Source of the DNA: Ascidia mentula
Taxonomy: Eukaryota; Chordata; Ascidiacea; Phlebobranchia; Ascidiidae
Length of the DNA: 64,000 nt
Direction: 5' to 3'
Assembly: GCA_947561715.1 (NCBI GenBank)
Contig: OX387203.1
Location: 868,001 to 932,000, forward strand
The notes below the pieces were generated by a model. It did not search any database. It was not told the DNA's origin and saw only the letters and a program-made list of their open reading frames with translations. The position numbers and the translations under genes are program-made. Shown piece after piece: positions 37,301-49,141 of this stretch; position 1 is the first letter of the stretch; the number at the start of each line of letters is the position of its first letter.

Positions 37301-40300
37301 TTCTCATTAACTTTGTGGAAACATTTCACAAAATTGTACTTGCCATTAAGACGAGAAATAAATTAAATTATAGATTATTCCAAACACTCTTTTTAAGCGC
37401 TGCAAACTAAGCTTAAAGTTAAATTAGTAACAAACACGTTTAAGATTGGGAAAACAACAACTTTATCGAGGGAAATTGATTCAATAACTTAAGTGTAAAT
37501 TTTGCTTTTTTATTGAGTTTGAACCACAGGCACTCGCCAAATTCATATATCATAGTGATGGTTTTCAACAATTGAATTCGTAAGAGTGTCGTGCTGGATT
37601 GGCGATGTGTTTTGAGCGCATTTGTAAACTAAGTAAACGGCAAGTTAAGCGAGCACAATATGAAGAATAATTACACGAGCAAACAGTGCGTACTGTCAAA
37701 AGCCGAGCTCTGCCATTAATTAATGTTTACTTGTGATAAACAAGGTGTTGAAGTAGCCTCCACTTGCTTACGTCATATCGCGCGACGCGGTCGTGGCTGA
37801 AGCGAACTTTGTTTATATTGTGTATTATTATGAAGGAAAGTGCTCTATGTTACATTTAGGAGTCCGTTGTACTGAAAGTATAGATTTAACAACTAATTGA
37901 GCGATTTGCACAAATGACATTTTTTTAGTCATGTATTATTCAAACCATTAATTAAATGTATTATTTGGTAAAGGTTTTTGCGTGACAAAACCAGCTAAAA
38001 AATAATAATAAACATTGGAAGCTTCGGCGACAAGGCCGACACAGAACGAACCAAATATTACAACAACAAATCTGTGCACAAATGTCATTGTAACAATGAC
38101 CACCGACATATTTTAATTTCCTGAAGTGAACAATTGAATCTACACAGAAAAGTCGTAATCACAACCGATATTGTAGTTGGTAAACATTCTTAACTAGACA
38201 CCTTCACTTAACCAAAAATATCGCTTGAATGATCGAAATCGAAATTGTCGCCAACTTATAGAGAAATTACGCAAAGGCGACAAAAACGACGACGATGTTA
38301 AGTTGTGATTTATGCATCGGCAGCCTAGCGGTATAGGTTCTTGCGTGGACAAGCAAGTCGTTAGCGCTTCGAGTCGAACATTGGAATAATAATATTTGTT
38401 TTTGATAAGACGAAACACCTGAAGTGCTTTGTTCAAATTAGGGCAGACTTTAAACAGCGCTAATACGTGAGACAAACTTGTTGTTTCATGGCAGGCCTTG
38501 TGGAACGACCAATCACCACGAATATCAGAAGCCGAACTTTGCCCGTAATTAACGATATGCTTGTGATAAAACTGAACTATTGCCCTCTTGCAAAACATTC
38601 CACAACACTTCCAAAAAACTGCAAACCCAAGACCAATCACACCTACACATTGTAATGTTTTTCTGCATCTTCTGTTTTTTTATCTCCGTCGTTTCCTGTA
38701 TTTTAGCTACCTTTAATGTAGAAACATAACACGATTTTCCGCACTGCACAGTAGTAAAGTCGCTCGGTAACATATGTTCACTCATTGGTTCAATATTGAG
38801 CATCTTGAAACCTTGATACCACGCAAGCTCGGTTTCAATGATGCTTCTATGCCAAGGAACACTGAGGTTTCTTCAAGTGCACGGGGTTTCGAATCCACTT
38901 TTGTAAAAACGGAACTATCAGGGCGCGCAACTGGCAACGTCGGTTAAAGTCATTGGGGTTTGTTTTACAAAAAATGCAACACCCTAAATAAATGCCTCTT
39001 CACATACACAAAAAGATTATTCCGCTTTCGATTTCATAGCTGGTCGGTTCTCATTAACTTTGTGGAAACATTTCACAAAATTGTACTTGCCATTAAGACG
39101 AGAAATAAATTAAATTATGGATTATTCCAAACACTCTTTTTAAGCGCTGCAAACTAAGCTTAAAGTTAAATTAGTAACAAACACGTTTAAGATTGGGCAA
39201 ACAACAACTTTATCGAGGGAAATTGATTCAATAACTTAAGTGTAAATTTTGCTTTTTTATTGAGTTTGAACCACAGGCACTCGCCAAATTCATATATCAT
39301 ATAGTGATGGTTTTCAACAATTGAATTCGTAAGAGTGTCTTGCTGGATTGGCGATGTGTTTTGAGCGCATTTGTAAACTAAGTAAACGGCAAGTTAAGCG
39401 AGCACAATATGAAATATGAAGATTAATTACACGAGCAAACAGTGCGTACTGTCATAAGCCGAGCTCGGCCATTAATTAATGTTTACTTGTGATAAACAAG
39501 GTGTTGAAGTAGCCTCTACTTGCTTACGTCATATCGCGCGACGCGGTCGTGGCTGAAGCGAACTTTGTTTATATTGTGTATTATTATGAAGGAAAGTGCT
39601 CTATGTTACATTTAGAAGTCCGTTGTACTGAAAGTGTAGATTTAACAACTAATTGAACGATTTGCACAAATGATATTTTTTTAGTCATGTATTATTCAAA
39701 CCATTAATTAAATCTATTATTTGGTAAAGGTTTTTGCGTGACAAAACCAGCTATAAAATAATAATAAACATTGGAAACTTCGGTGACAAGGCCGACACAG
39801 AACGAACCAAATATTACAACAACAAATCTGCGCACAAATGTCATTGATACAACGACCACCGACATATTTCAATTTCCTGAAGTAAACAATTGGATCTACA
39901 CAGAAAAGTCGCAACCACAACCGATATTGTAGTTGGTAAACATTCTTAACTAGCCTTCACTTAATCTAAAATATCGCTTGAATGATCGAAATCGAAATTA
40001 TCGCCAACTTATAGAGAAATGAAGCAAAGGCGACAAAAACGACGACGGTGTTAAGTTGTGATTTATGCATCGGAAGTCTAGCGGCATAGGTTCTTGCGTG
40101 GACAAGAGTCGTTAGCGCTTCGAGTCGAACATTGGAATAATAATAATTGTTTTTGATAAGACGAAACACCTGAAGTGCTTTGTTCAAATTAGGGCAGACT
40201 TTAAACAGCGCTAATACGTGAGACAAACTTGTTGTTTCATGGCAGGCCTGGTGGAACGGTTGATCACCACGAATATCAGAAGCCGAACTTTGCCCATAAT

Positions 40301-42113
40301 TAACGATATGCTTGTGATAAAACTGAACTATTGCCCTCTTGCAAAACAATCCACAACACTTCCAAAAAACTGCAAACCCAAGACCAATCACACCTACACA
40401 TTGTAATATTTTTCTGCATATTCGTTTTTTTTTATCCGTTGTTACCTGTATTTTAGCTACCTTTAATGTAGAAACATCACACGATTTTCCGCACTGCACA
40501 GTAGTAAAGTCGCTCGGTAACATATGTTCACTCATTGGTTCAATATTGAGCATCTTGAAACCTTGATACCACGAAAGCTCGGTTTCAATGATGCTTCTAT
40601 GCCAAGGAACACTGCGGTTTCTTCAAGTGCACGGGGTTTCGAATCCACTTTTGTGAAAACGGAACCATCAGGGCGCGCAACTGGCAACGTCGGTTAAAGT
40701 CATTGGGGTTTGTTTCACAAAAAAAATGCAACCCCTTAAATAAATGCTTGCCACATACACAAAAAGATTATTCCGCTTTCGATTTCATAGCTGGTCGGTT
40801 CTCATTAACTTTGTGGAAACATTTCACAAAATTGTACTTGCCATTGAGACGAGAAATAAATTCAATTATGGATTATTCCAAACACTCTTTTTAAGCGCTG
40901 CAAACTAAATTAGTAACAAACACGTTTAAGATTGGGCAAACAACAACTTTATCGAGGGAAATTGATTCAATAACTTAAGTTTAAATTTTGCTTTTTTATT
41001 GAGTTTGAACCACAGGCACTCGCCAAATTCATATATCATATAGTGATGGTTTTCAACAATTGAATTCGTAAGAGTGTCTTGCCGGATTGGCGATGTGTTT
41101 TAAGCGCAATTGTAAACTAAGTAAACGGCAAGTTAAGCGAGCACAATATGAAATATGAAGATTAATTACACGAGCAAACAGTGCGTACTGTCATAAGCCG
41201 AGCTCGGCCATTGATTAATGTTTACTTGTGATAAACAAGGTGTTGGAGTAGCCTCTACTTGCTTACGTCATACTACGTGACGCAGTCGTGGCTGAAGCGA
41301 ACTTTATTGATGTTAGAAATATTATGGAGGAAAATGCTCTGTGTTATATTTCCAATGTCGTTGCACTGAAACTGGGGATTTACCAACAGAGATTTGCACA
41401 CGTGCGTTGCCATGAAACAAATGACGTTGCTCTTATTTCCATGCCACAGTGAGATATAATGATCATGCATTTTGCATCATACATCCGGAAGCCGACATGC
41501 GTTAATTTAAAGTTACTATGTTCAAAAAGGTGACAGAATATAAGCACTTGATTCAACAGGCGAATCTACCAGAAACATATTTTCCATAGATAAATATAAG
41601 CTATATTTTTTGATGCAAATATGTGTCATATTTACACAGAAAAGTCGCAATCACAACCGATATTGTAGTTGGTAAACATTTCTATTCACCTTCACATATA
41701 ATGCTTGCTGGTGCACTGCTTTTGTAAGCGACTGACTAGTAAACGACTTTATCAGCACGAGCTTTCGCGAGCGTGATCTCGCTTCTTCAGGTGCAGCAAA
41801 TTTGCACGGCAAATTGAAGAAATTGAATTATTCACCTTCACCTTATCCAAAATATCACTCAAATGATCGAAATCAAAATTATCGCCAACTCATAGAGAAA
41901 TTACGCAAAGCCGAAAAAAACGACGACGGTTTAAAGTAATGATTTACGCATCGGCAGCCTAGCGACATAAGTTCTTGGGTGGACAAACAAGTTATTACAC
42001 CTCCAGCCGAATATTCACCTATAATATTTGTTTTTGATAAGACGAAACACCTGAAGTGCTTTGTTCAAATTAGGGCAGACTTTAAACAGCGCTGATTACG
42101 TGAGACAAACTTG
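28386..42113. repeat. Tandem array of ~1.74-kb units, about eight copies
   Basis: Using the anchor GGATTGGCGATGTGTTT, units start at 28400, 30345, 32087, 33831, 35581, 37596, 39345 and 41084, with spacings of 1945, 1742, 1744, 1750, 2015, 1749 and 1739. The last is truncated near 42113, where host sequence shared with 28280-28380 resumes. Each unit has a conserved block that is open on both strands: plus-strand MRQTCCFMAGLVER-type frames of 62 codons, and a minus-strand stretch reading FYHKHIVNYGQSSASDIR between a TTTGCAG acceptor-like and a CTTCAG|GTGTTT donor-like site. I recognise no protein family, RNA gene or transposon ends. Confidence 0.88.
41695..41840 (-). mobile_element. Short insertion with 12-bp direct repeats and a hammerhead-like motif
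   Basis: The insertion interrupts the last array unit and is flanked by ATTCACCTTCAC on both sides (about 41683-41694 and 41830-41841). On the minus strand it contains CTGAAGA, a GCGAG/CTCGC hairpin and CGAAAGC (41791-41761), which matches the core order of a hammerhead ribozyme. Such motifs are known from Penelope-like retroelements and related repeats. The family assignment is an inference. Confidence 0.45.
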
Positions 42114-42121
42114 GCTTGGTG

Positions 42122-43380
42122 TAACTGACTGCTTGTAACTTACTATAGTTTTACAAATTATTCTACAAGAAACTCCAGGATTTAATATAAGCTTGTTGTA
42201 ACTATGAGAATTCAACTTGTATCAGTTCTCAAAGCAGGGACCGCATGTTAGAATAGCCCAGAGTCACCAAATCACCCCACCACCTCCATATCACACCGGT
42301 TCACGCACAAACTACTCTCACCAACACCTAAAACTGTCCAGACACAAAACGAGCCAGGTAGGGGAAGTTTAAAACCCCACGGTTCATTAGAACCTTTCCC
42401 AGCGACCAATGGCAAGTTTAAAATGGCTTGGCTGCGCCGTCTAGCGGATGAACCTAGAAATAACACTAAAACATCTATTTCGCCTGGGTATTCACTAGTT
42501 TTGACGTCAACACAATGTATCGTTGTTACGCCACACAAGCCTTTGTCCCTGTTTTCGTCTTGGTTAGTTGTCATGCACTGCTGTAGGTTGCTAAACCTTA
42601 TTCTTTTTGTATGAATATGGACAATTTTAGGCAAATTTAATGGCCAGTTGTTTTTTGCTGCCTACAATTCTACGGTAAGCTGGCATTATTTATTGTGCTG
42701 TATAACTTCTTGGTAAATAACGTTAACCTTGTTTACGGTGATAAAAAAAGATGATTTGTTGGAAAACTCCGATATTTGTGACTCTGATCTCATAGTAGTT
42801 CAGTAAAGACCATTGTGTATTTAATTTCTTTGTATTTTTGGTCGCTATTTCTACGCTTGTGTAGAAACCGCAGCGCCTTCGGAATAAAGTTTATCGGTTT
42901 CTGTTGACCGGAGCGCTTTGTGACTTACGGACTAATGTAGAAATCCCCGCCTGGTGCTCTGTCCGGGACCAAAGGGTCACGCCCGCCGAACTGCTAAGGG
43001 CCTCGCAACACTGGTTAACACCCAAAGATATTGAAGGGTTCGGATGGTTTGACGGAGTTGCATCTCCGCGAATCCAACATCAAGTCTGTCAAGAAAGTTT
43101 CGGTCTGACACCATGTTGGCCGCAGTTCCCGTCAACGATGGTAGTGATGTAGGAAACCACATGTTGGGATCTAGGAGACAAAATGTTGTAACCAATGAGA
43201 CCACATTGCGATCTGAGTTAGACTGAACGTTAGGATCTCTGAGACCAAAAGTGATGAATTGTTTATTTGTGGAAATAGTCGCAAATATGTCGGGCGATAT
43301 CAAAGACAGAAACAAAGAGATAATTGCTGCGATTACGCGACAAAGGAAACTTAGAAAAAGTAGCGCAAATTGAAAGTTTA
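42122..43380. other. Intergenic region between array and protease relic
   Basis: The part 42122-42440 matches 25165-25500, ending with the word GCGCCGTCTAGCGGATGAA, which also occurs at 46300. Apart from the coding-like fragment at 42940-43150 and some loosely repeated GATCT/GAGACC words at 43150-43260, nothing is recognisable. Confidence 0.5.
42940..43150 (+). pseudogene. GC-richer coding-like fragment, unknown
   Basis: The plus strand reads WCSVRDQRVTPAELLRASQH then WLTPKDIEGFGWFDG and stays open to 43150. A decayed second copy lies at about 25605-25700 (same order, with the reading frame lost). The composition differs from its surroundings. No family is recognised and no splice sites were identified. 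Confidence 0.3.
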
Positions 43381-45290
43381 CGTTTCCACAACCGATGCCT
43401 CAACTTGTGACCCCAGATAGTGTGAAGGTTTGTTGGTGTCAACGCATGACAAGAACCACACTGTCACCACCACGTGTATAAGTGCCGTCGTTCTTAAAAA
43501 CAAGATTGGACATTGTTTGTGGACTCGATTTAACCATACAGTAGTAAACAGTGCACATTGTCAAGCTTAAACAGCCAAGTAGGCGACTGCAATTCTCATG
43601 GACAAATATGCGAAAACTGTTTTTGTCCAATTAGGCAAGCATGCTGACTGCACAAATCGACTGCAAACATAGAAATAGGTTAGTAATGGAACAGAAAAGT
43701 GCATGGATTTCATTTAAATTAAAATTGTGATTGTGTACTAAAATCCAAGCTGACATACTGATTATTTGGGAGAATATTCGAATTCAGAAAAAGTGAGATC
43801 CTGTGTAGAACGACATTGTCCCCGTAGACTTTCCACTTGAATGATTTGCAACAGTATAGTTGGGAATGATCACATAGTGAGGTTTTCCTCTTCAATAATT
43901 AGGTCATGTGAATCCTTTGATTTGTAGTAACCTGTAAACACCCACCCCGGGCCCCGATCGCTGGTCTCATTGGTTAACCTGTCACCATGGAAACAGCTCA
44001 ATAATACTATTTGTTGTTTTAAAAGTTTATCAAGAAAACATAGCAAATCTATGCTCTTTATGAAACAGATTGCACACAAGAAACACTTACATTTGAGCTG
44101 AATTTAACACATGTGAAGCTGTAAGAAGGTAATGTCAAGTGTGGGGTTTACAGCATCTTAATAGATGTCTCCAATGTATGGAAACCTGTTGAAATTGAAA
44201 AAGTAAATTAGTTTTCTTGATGTTATGCGAATATCACATATCTTGCACACTTGCACAGAATGTCAAAATATAATCAATGATATTATTAATTAATACTTCA
44301 TTATTTTGTAACAATTAAATAACAATGACTTATATCAATGGTGGGGAAGGTCAACCATAAAAACATAACCTTGTCGCAGACAATTCATAAAATATCATTT
44401 ATGCAAAAGTTTTTGCATTGATTAAAAGCAATACTGCTTACCCCATGTTTGTCATCTTTCATTGTCATTTTCTGTTATGAGTAAGATTGCATTCCATCGG
44501 AGTGTGTTTAACTTCTAATATTACAATTTGGATGTTTTTTACCCAGGATTGCAGAGAAGTATTGGTGCTTACAACAACTCCATTATTTCCAGGCGTTATT
44601 TTCCAATCCTCAGGTTGGCATCGCTATGACTCTGCAAAAACATCACAGGTATTTAATGACTTTGCAATTAAAAGCATCAATGTTTGTAGAAGAGTTTTAG
44701 ATAAAGACGTTTTTCTTGATGGTTCTTTTGCTTTTGTCAATAAATTCGAGAAACAACAACTACAGTCAGGCCTTTTTAATCTAAACTGCTTCGTTTCATC
44801 TAATATGTTTTAGTCTACATAAAGAGCCATCCAGCACATACTTTTATTAAATTCCACTTAACAAATGTAGGGGTCAACATAAAATCAAAAATGTGTTTGC
44901 CCTTTCTTTATTAACAAAGTCGATCTAACCTTTTTTGCACCAACTACAAGGATTCAATGTAGGGCAGGCATGTTGTTGGTGACCTTGTGAAAATTAGAGG
45001 TCATGACATTCTTTTTTTGTGTGTTTGTTTTGACCACACAGGGATTTGAATATTCTTGATGTTGCCTTGGTGATGTTTTACTCTTCAGTGCAACCTGGTG
45101 GATAAATGAAAAATGAAAGGTTTTGGGAGCACTGGCAACCCGCAACTAGAGTACCACTGAAACTTGGCAAATCTCAAACAAATGCATAATTATGACTGCC
45201 AAACACAAGAAATTACTGTTGTAAAGTTTATGCAGCAAAATAATGTTATATAGGCAGAGTTACACACACTTGTGATAATATAGCAATATA
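43380..45290. repeat. Segmental duplication copy 3 (partial)
   Basis: It aligns with 47520-49830 but ends abruptly at about 45290 after the shared word GTGATAATATAGCAATAT, where unrelated sequence begins. It contains the second protease relic and the Cys-containing exon starting at 44631. Confidence 0.7.
43385..43985 (-). pseudogene. Serine-protease-like relic, second copy
   Basis: The sequence aligns with 47440-48480, but about 300 bp between the last two exons is missing. The Ser exon is degenerate: the GDSGGP motif reads GGDSVVL. The middle exon begins at 43660, and the His-region exon at about 43965-43870 reads GWVFTGYYKSKDSHDLI as in the best copy. No intact product is possible. Confidence 0.6.
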
Positions 45291-45301
45291 TTCTCAATCC
45301 G

Positions 45302-45455
45302 TCTTTGACCTCAGGACAGAAAGCCGGAACAGGAATGTCGGTGGTGGCTTCACCGCAAGATTCTTCTTGCAGTTTGCTACCTGGGAATATACTACCGAGT
45401 TGTGCATCCCCGTAATAAATTGTGAAAAACTTCGTACAGCTAACCTAAATCTTGG
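45302..45455 (-). CDS. Candidate exon fragment with Cys residues, unknown gene
   Basis: The minus strand is open and reads CTKFFTIYYGDAQLGSIFPG, then SKLQEESCGEATTDIPVPAF and CPEVKDG. A possible acceptor (TTAGGTTAG) precedes it. It begins exactly where the duplicated protease block stops (near 45290), so it is foreign to that block. I do not recognise the family; it could be part of a secreted or membrane protein. Confidence 0.3.
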
Positions 45456-45459
45456 TCAG

Positions 45460-46735
45460 TTAAAAGCCGAAAATGTTCCGTCCTTTGCGAGTTGTAAACA
45501 GCAATGTGGTTGGTTTCTCCAATGGAAGGCAATCTTCTCGTAATTCTAAACAGCAGAGAGCAACTACATGAAAATCTTTTAAAATCTCCAACTTTTTCCG
45601 AAAAGAGTTAACATTGTTGAATATTCATCAATTAGTATTAGAAGTATTGAATATAAATTGTCTTTACACATTACAAAGCCAGTTATCTTTTGGTAGAAAG
45701 CATTATCCATTCTTTTCTAGTTACAAATTCATTACTTTTTCGACCGAACATTTAGGCATAGGCAACACATATATATTTTGCACTATATTGTATAGAATAA
45801 CAAACTAATGTTAGCTTACGGTAAGACGTAGGTAAGAGCTCCGTTGTAATATATCATGATGGATATGGTGTGAATACGAATAATGATTTGAAACTTAGTC
45901 CCTCTGCTTAATCTTGCCCTGCCCAGACGACAAAAGGGCCTTGCACTCCATTCATTTCCAGTTGGTCCGTTCTTGATGATTAGCTGTGTGTTACATACAA
46001 AGCGAAACCATTACAACCAGCAAGTTTATTCAATTCAATGTTTTACAGCATGATAATTTGTATTATCATAATCTCCCGATAGCAATATACCCAACAGAAA
46101 CACATTCTACTTGAATAAGCTATACTGATGATGTTTTGAAGCATAGGCGATACATATACATATGAATATATCAATTGAAAAGCTTGCGAAATACCGACTC
46201 CGGATTTATTACAGAACTTGCTACAGTAAGTTGAAAGTTCGTTCAATTTATTGTAACCTTTCCCACCGACCAATGGCATATTTAAATTAGAATGGCTTGA
46301 CAGCGCCGTCTAGCGGATGAACCAAAAGAAGGCACTAAAACATACGAACTTTTAATTCTAGCTGATTCTATTTGAAAATGGTTTGTTCATGCCAAAATAA
46401 TGTTTTTGTGAAGTACATTGTTAGTTATCTAACTTAATCTTGCATGCCTCGTGTTATTACACTAGTGACCTGTAGTAACCCAGACGGACTGTACTGTTAT
46501 GGAGGTGGTTTGAGTTTCTTCCCACTAAAAGATATGTTTGGGTGATAGTTTGCTTATCAAGCTATGAACGGTCGTTACATCGCTGCTTTTCTATGTCGTG
46601 TAAATATGTTTTCTATGTCACGTTATTTTATGAACAATAGTGTATATCGCTACTGAACTGCAACTCACAGCTAGGGTTGAGGCAAGGAAAATGTTTAAAC
46701 CCCTCCGGACTCATGCAAGCAAAGAAAACTTTCGA
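45460..46735. other. Intergenic, no gene seen
   Basis: At 46255-46440 a dispersed repeat shared with 25440-25600 is present (GACAGCGCCGTCTAGCGG). No other coding or structural signal is supported. Confidence 0.45.
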
Positions 46736-46740
46736 AAATG

Positions 46741-46796
46741 CGTGCAGAGCATAATGGATTAGCGATCCATCGTCTTAACCACTCGGCCACCTCGTC
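46741..46796 (-). pseudogene. tRNA-Ser(GCT) fragment
   Basis: The minus strand from 46796 reads GACGAGG (acceptor stem), a D arm with GGCCGAGTGGTTAAG, an anticodon stem-loop ATGGA-TCGCTAA-TCCAT with anticodon GCT, and a serine-type long variable arm (GCTCTGCACG). The T arm and the 3' acceptor strand are not recognisable after that; the expected GGTTCGAATCC is replaced by unrelated sequence. It is a tRNA pseudogene or the head of a tRNA-derived element. Confidence 0.65.
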
Positions 46797-46913
46797 GTCC
46801 AAAACCTGTTGTTAAATGAAATATTTACGTGAGATTTGTTTGAAAAAAATATTGTCTTGGAAAAATGACTTTAGTTTGGTTTAATATTGTCAGATACGAT
46901 AAATTGCACTTAC

Positions 46914-46988
46914 ATAAACTTGTTAGATGGTTTGCCACATCCTTCGATAGTTCAGTTGGTGCGGCGGTAGAGTTTATCACAAATACAT
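46914..46988 (-). CDS. Candidate isolated exon, unknown gene
   Basis: A 75-nt open stretch is bounded by a TACTTCAG acceptor and a strong GTAAGT donor and is phase 1-1. It reads VFVINSTAAPTELSKDVANH. The Ser/Thr/Ala content and phase recall the NLR linker exons, but no partner exons are seen nearby, so it may be a stray or chance exon. Confidence 0.25.
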
Positions 46989-47439
46989 CTGAAGTACGCA
47001 GCATTTTAGGTAAAAGTACGTTTGAAAAAGAATGCATTAAACTAACTGGTTTTACAGGATTTCTTTCTTCCTGAGTATTACAAATGCCTTCACTATATTT
47101 AGTAAATAGTAAGCATGAAAGCTTTTCCATTCAAGGTTAGCAATTGTTACAGGCTTGAACAAATCTTTTTGCACTGTTTTGGTCAATTTTGCCCATCTTA
47201 AAAACAGTACAGTACATAATAAACGCGCTGCTTTCAGGTCGCAGTACTTTAGACAACTTGGCCATCCTGTTTTATATTATTTAATGTTTAGAAGTAGTTT
47301 TTAAGGCACAATTACAAACTTTTGTAAACGATGTTTGAAATGATTTTATCCCGTTCAATTAAATGCGTTGGTTTTCAAAACAAAAAAGCTGTCAAAATCA
47401 CATAAAAAAATAAAAAAACACAAACCGGCGCAGTCTCAA

Positions 47440-48490
47440 TCAATAATGTTGGTAATATTTGTCAGGAATCTGATAAGATGGAACATAGCTTGATGCCCTC
47501 GTGTAAATCCCAGGTTTGTTTATGTTTCCACAACTGATTCCCCAACTTGTGATATCCCAGATAGTGTGACATGCCGTGTTGGGGTCTAAACATGCCGAAG
47601 GACCCCCACTGTCACCCCGACATGTGTGCCAGTGCTGTCGTTCTGAAAAACAAGATTGGAAATTGTTTGTGGAAATATGTTTAGATAAGCAAGAACGACT
47701 CGATTTAACCATACAGTAGCTAACAGTGGAAAAAGAAAATTTCCACTCTTACTGCAGTAAACATTGTCAGGCTCAAACAGCCAAGTAGGCGACTGCAATT
47801 CTCATGGACGAATATGCTCATAGGCGCCACTGGTGGCTATTTTTTTGTAAAATAGAGATTTGTTCATTCTCATAAAAATGAAATACGATTTTCCCTTTCA
47901 TTACTGTTGTCATGGATGTCACTTGCAGCTTGTGCAGTGTTAATACATAAAGATAAAAGAAATAGGGTAAGTTTGTACCACACCGAAAAGTTTTCAAGTA
48001 ACATGTGCTTTGTATAATTTCACCTTTAGCATTACCCCAATAAACAAATTATATCCAGAAACATAGAAAACTTCCTGCACCCCTCATGCCCAAACCAGAT
48101 ATTCCATACTCACATTGTGAGGAAAACTGGTTTTGTCCAAGAGGCAAACACGTTGACTGCACAAATCGACTGCAAACATAGAAATAAGTTAGTAATGGGA
48201 CAGAAAAGTACATAGATGACATTTGGATAACATTGTGATTGTTTACTAAAATCCAAGCTGACATACTGATTATATGAGAGAATATTCGAATTCGGAAAAA
48301 GTGAGATCTTGTGTACAACGACATTGTCCCCGTAGACTTTCCACTTGAATGATTTGCAACAGTATAGTTGGAAATGATCACATAGTGAGGTTTTCCTCTT
48401 CAATAATTAGGTCATGTGAATCCTTTGATTTGTAGTAACCTGTAACCACCCACCCTGGACCCCGATCGCTGGTCTCATTGGTTAACCTGT
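47440..48490 (-). pseudogene. Serine-protease-like (S1/trypsin family) gene copy, best preserved
   Basis: The last exon (47642-47440) follows an acceptor TTTTTCAG and contains CRGDSGGPSACLDP, then DITSWGISCGN and KPGIYTRASSYVPS, the S1 region around the catalytic Ser to the C-terminus, with a TGA stop. An upstream exon beginning at 48169 after TTTGCAG reads RFVQSTCLPLGQNQFSSQC then EYGISGLG, the S1 motif of the middle strand (normally SGWG). Further upstream at about 48480-48383, GWVFTGYYKSKDSHDLI resembles the exon that normally holds WV-TAAHC, but the catalytic His and Cys are not there. A catalytically active protease is therefore unlikely. The gene lies directly downstream of NLR gene B on the same strand. 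Confidence 0.65.
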
Positions 48491-48974
48491 CACCATGGAA
48501 ACAGGTCAATAATACTATTTGTTGTTTTAAAAGTTTATCAAGAAAACATGAGCAAATCTATGCTCTTTATGAAACAGATTGCAGACAAGAAACACTTACA
48601 TTTGAGCTGAATTTAACACAATGTGAAGCTGTAAGAAGGTAATGTCAAGTGTGGGGTTTACAGCATCTTAATAGATGTCTCCAACGTATGGAAACCTGTT
48701 GAAATTGAAAAAGTAAATTAGTTTTCTTGATGTTATGTGAATATCACATATATTGCACACTTGTACAGAATGTCAAAATATAATCAATAATATTATTCAT
48801 CAATACTTCATTATTTTGTAACAATTAAATAACAATGACTTATATCAATGGTGGGGAAGGTCAACAATAAAAACATAACCTTGTCGCAGACAATTCATAA
48901 AATATCATTTATGCAAAAGTTTTTGCATTGATTAAAAGCAATACTGCTTACCGTATATTTGTCATCTTTCATTG

Positions 48975-49141
48975 TCATTTTCTGTTATGAGTAAGATTGC
49001 ATTCTATCGGAGTGTGTTTAACTTCTAATATTACAATTTGGGTGTTTTTTACCCAGGATTGCAGAGAAGTATTGGTGTTTACAACAACTAAATTATTTCC
49101 AGTCGTTATTTTCCAATCCTCAGGTTGGCATCGGTATGACT
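48975..49141 (-). pseudogene. Cys-containing exon of unknown family, upstream of the protease copy
   Basis: After a strong acceptor (GTTTTTGCAG) the minus strand reads SYRCQPEDWKITTGNNLVVV, then NTNTSLQSWVKNTQIVILEV and HTPIECNLTHNRK before TGA. A GTAAGC donor follows about 25 bases after that stop. Related exons start at 44631 and 10418, and a fragment lies near 1630. It looks like part of an extracellular domain and may have belonged to the protease gene. I do not recognise the family. Confidence 0.4.

Noticed and set aside
28386-42113. CRISPR-like or rDNA-like array
   Set aside because: Unit length, lack of short spaced repeats and lack of rRNA or snRNA sequence exclude both.
46360-46395. 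ATTCTATTTGAAAATG, similar to the tunicate spliced-leader sequence
   Set aside because: Differs at the 3' end, lacks the expected donor and belongs to a dispersed repeat also present near 25545.
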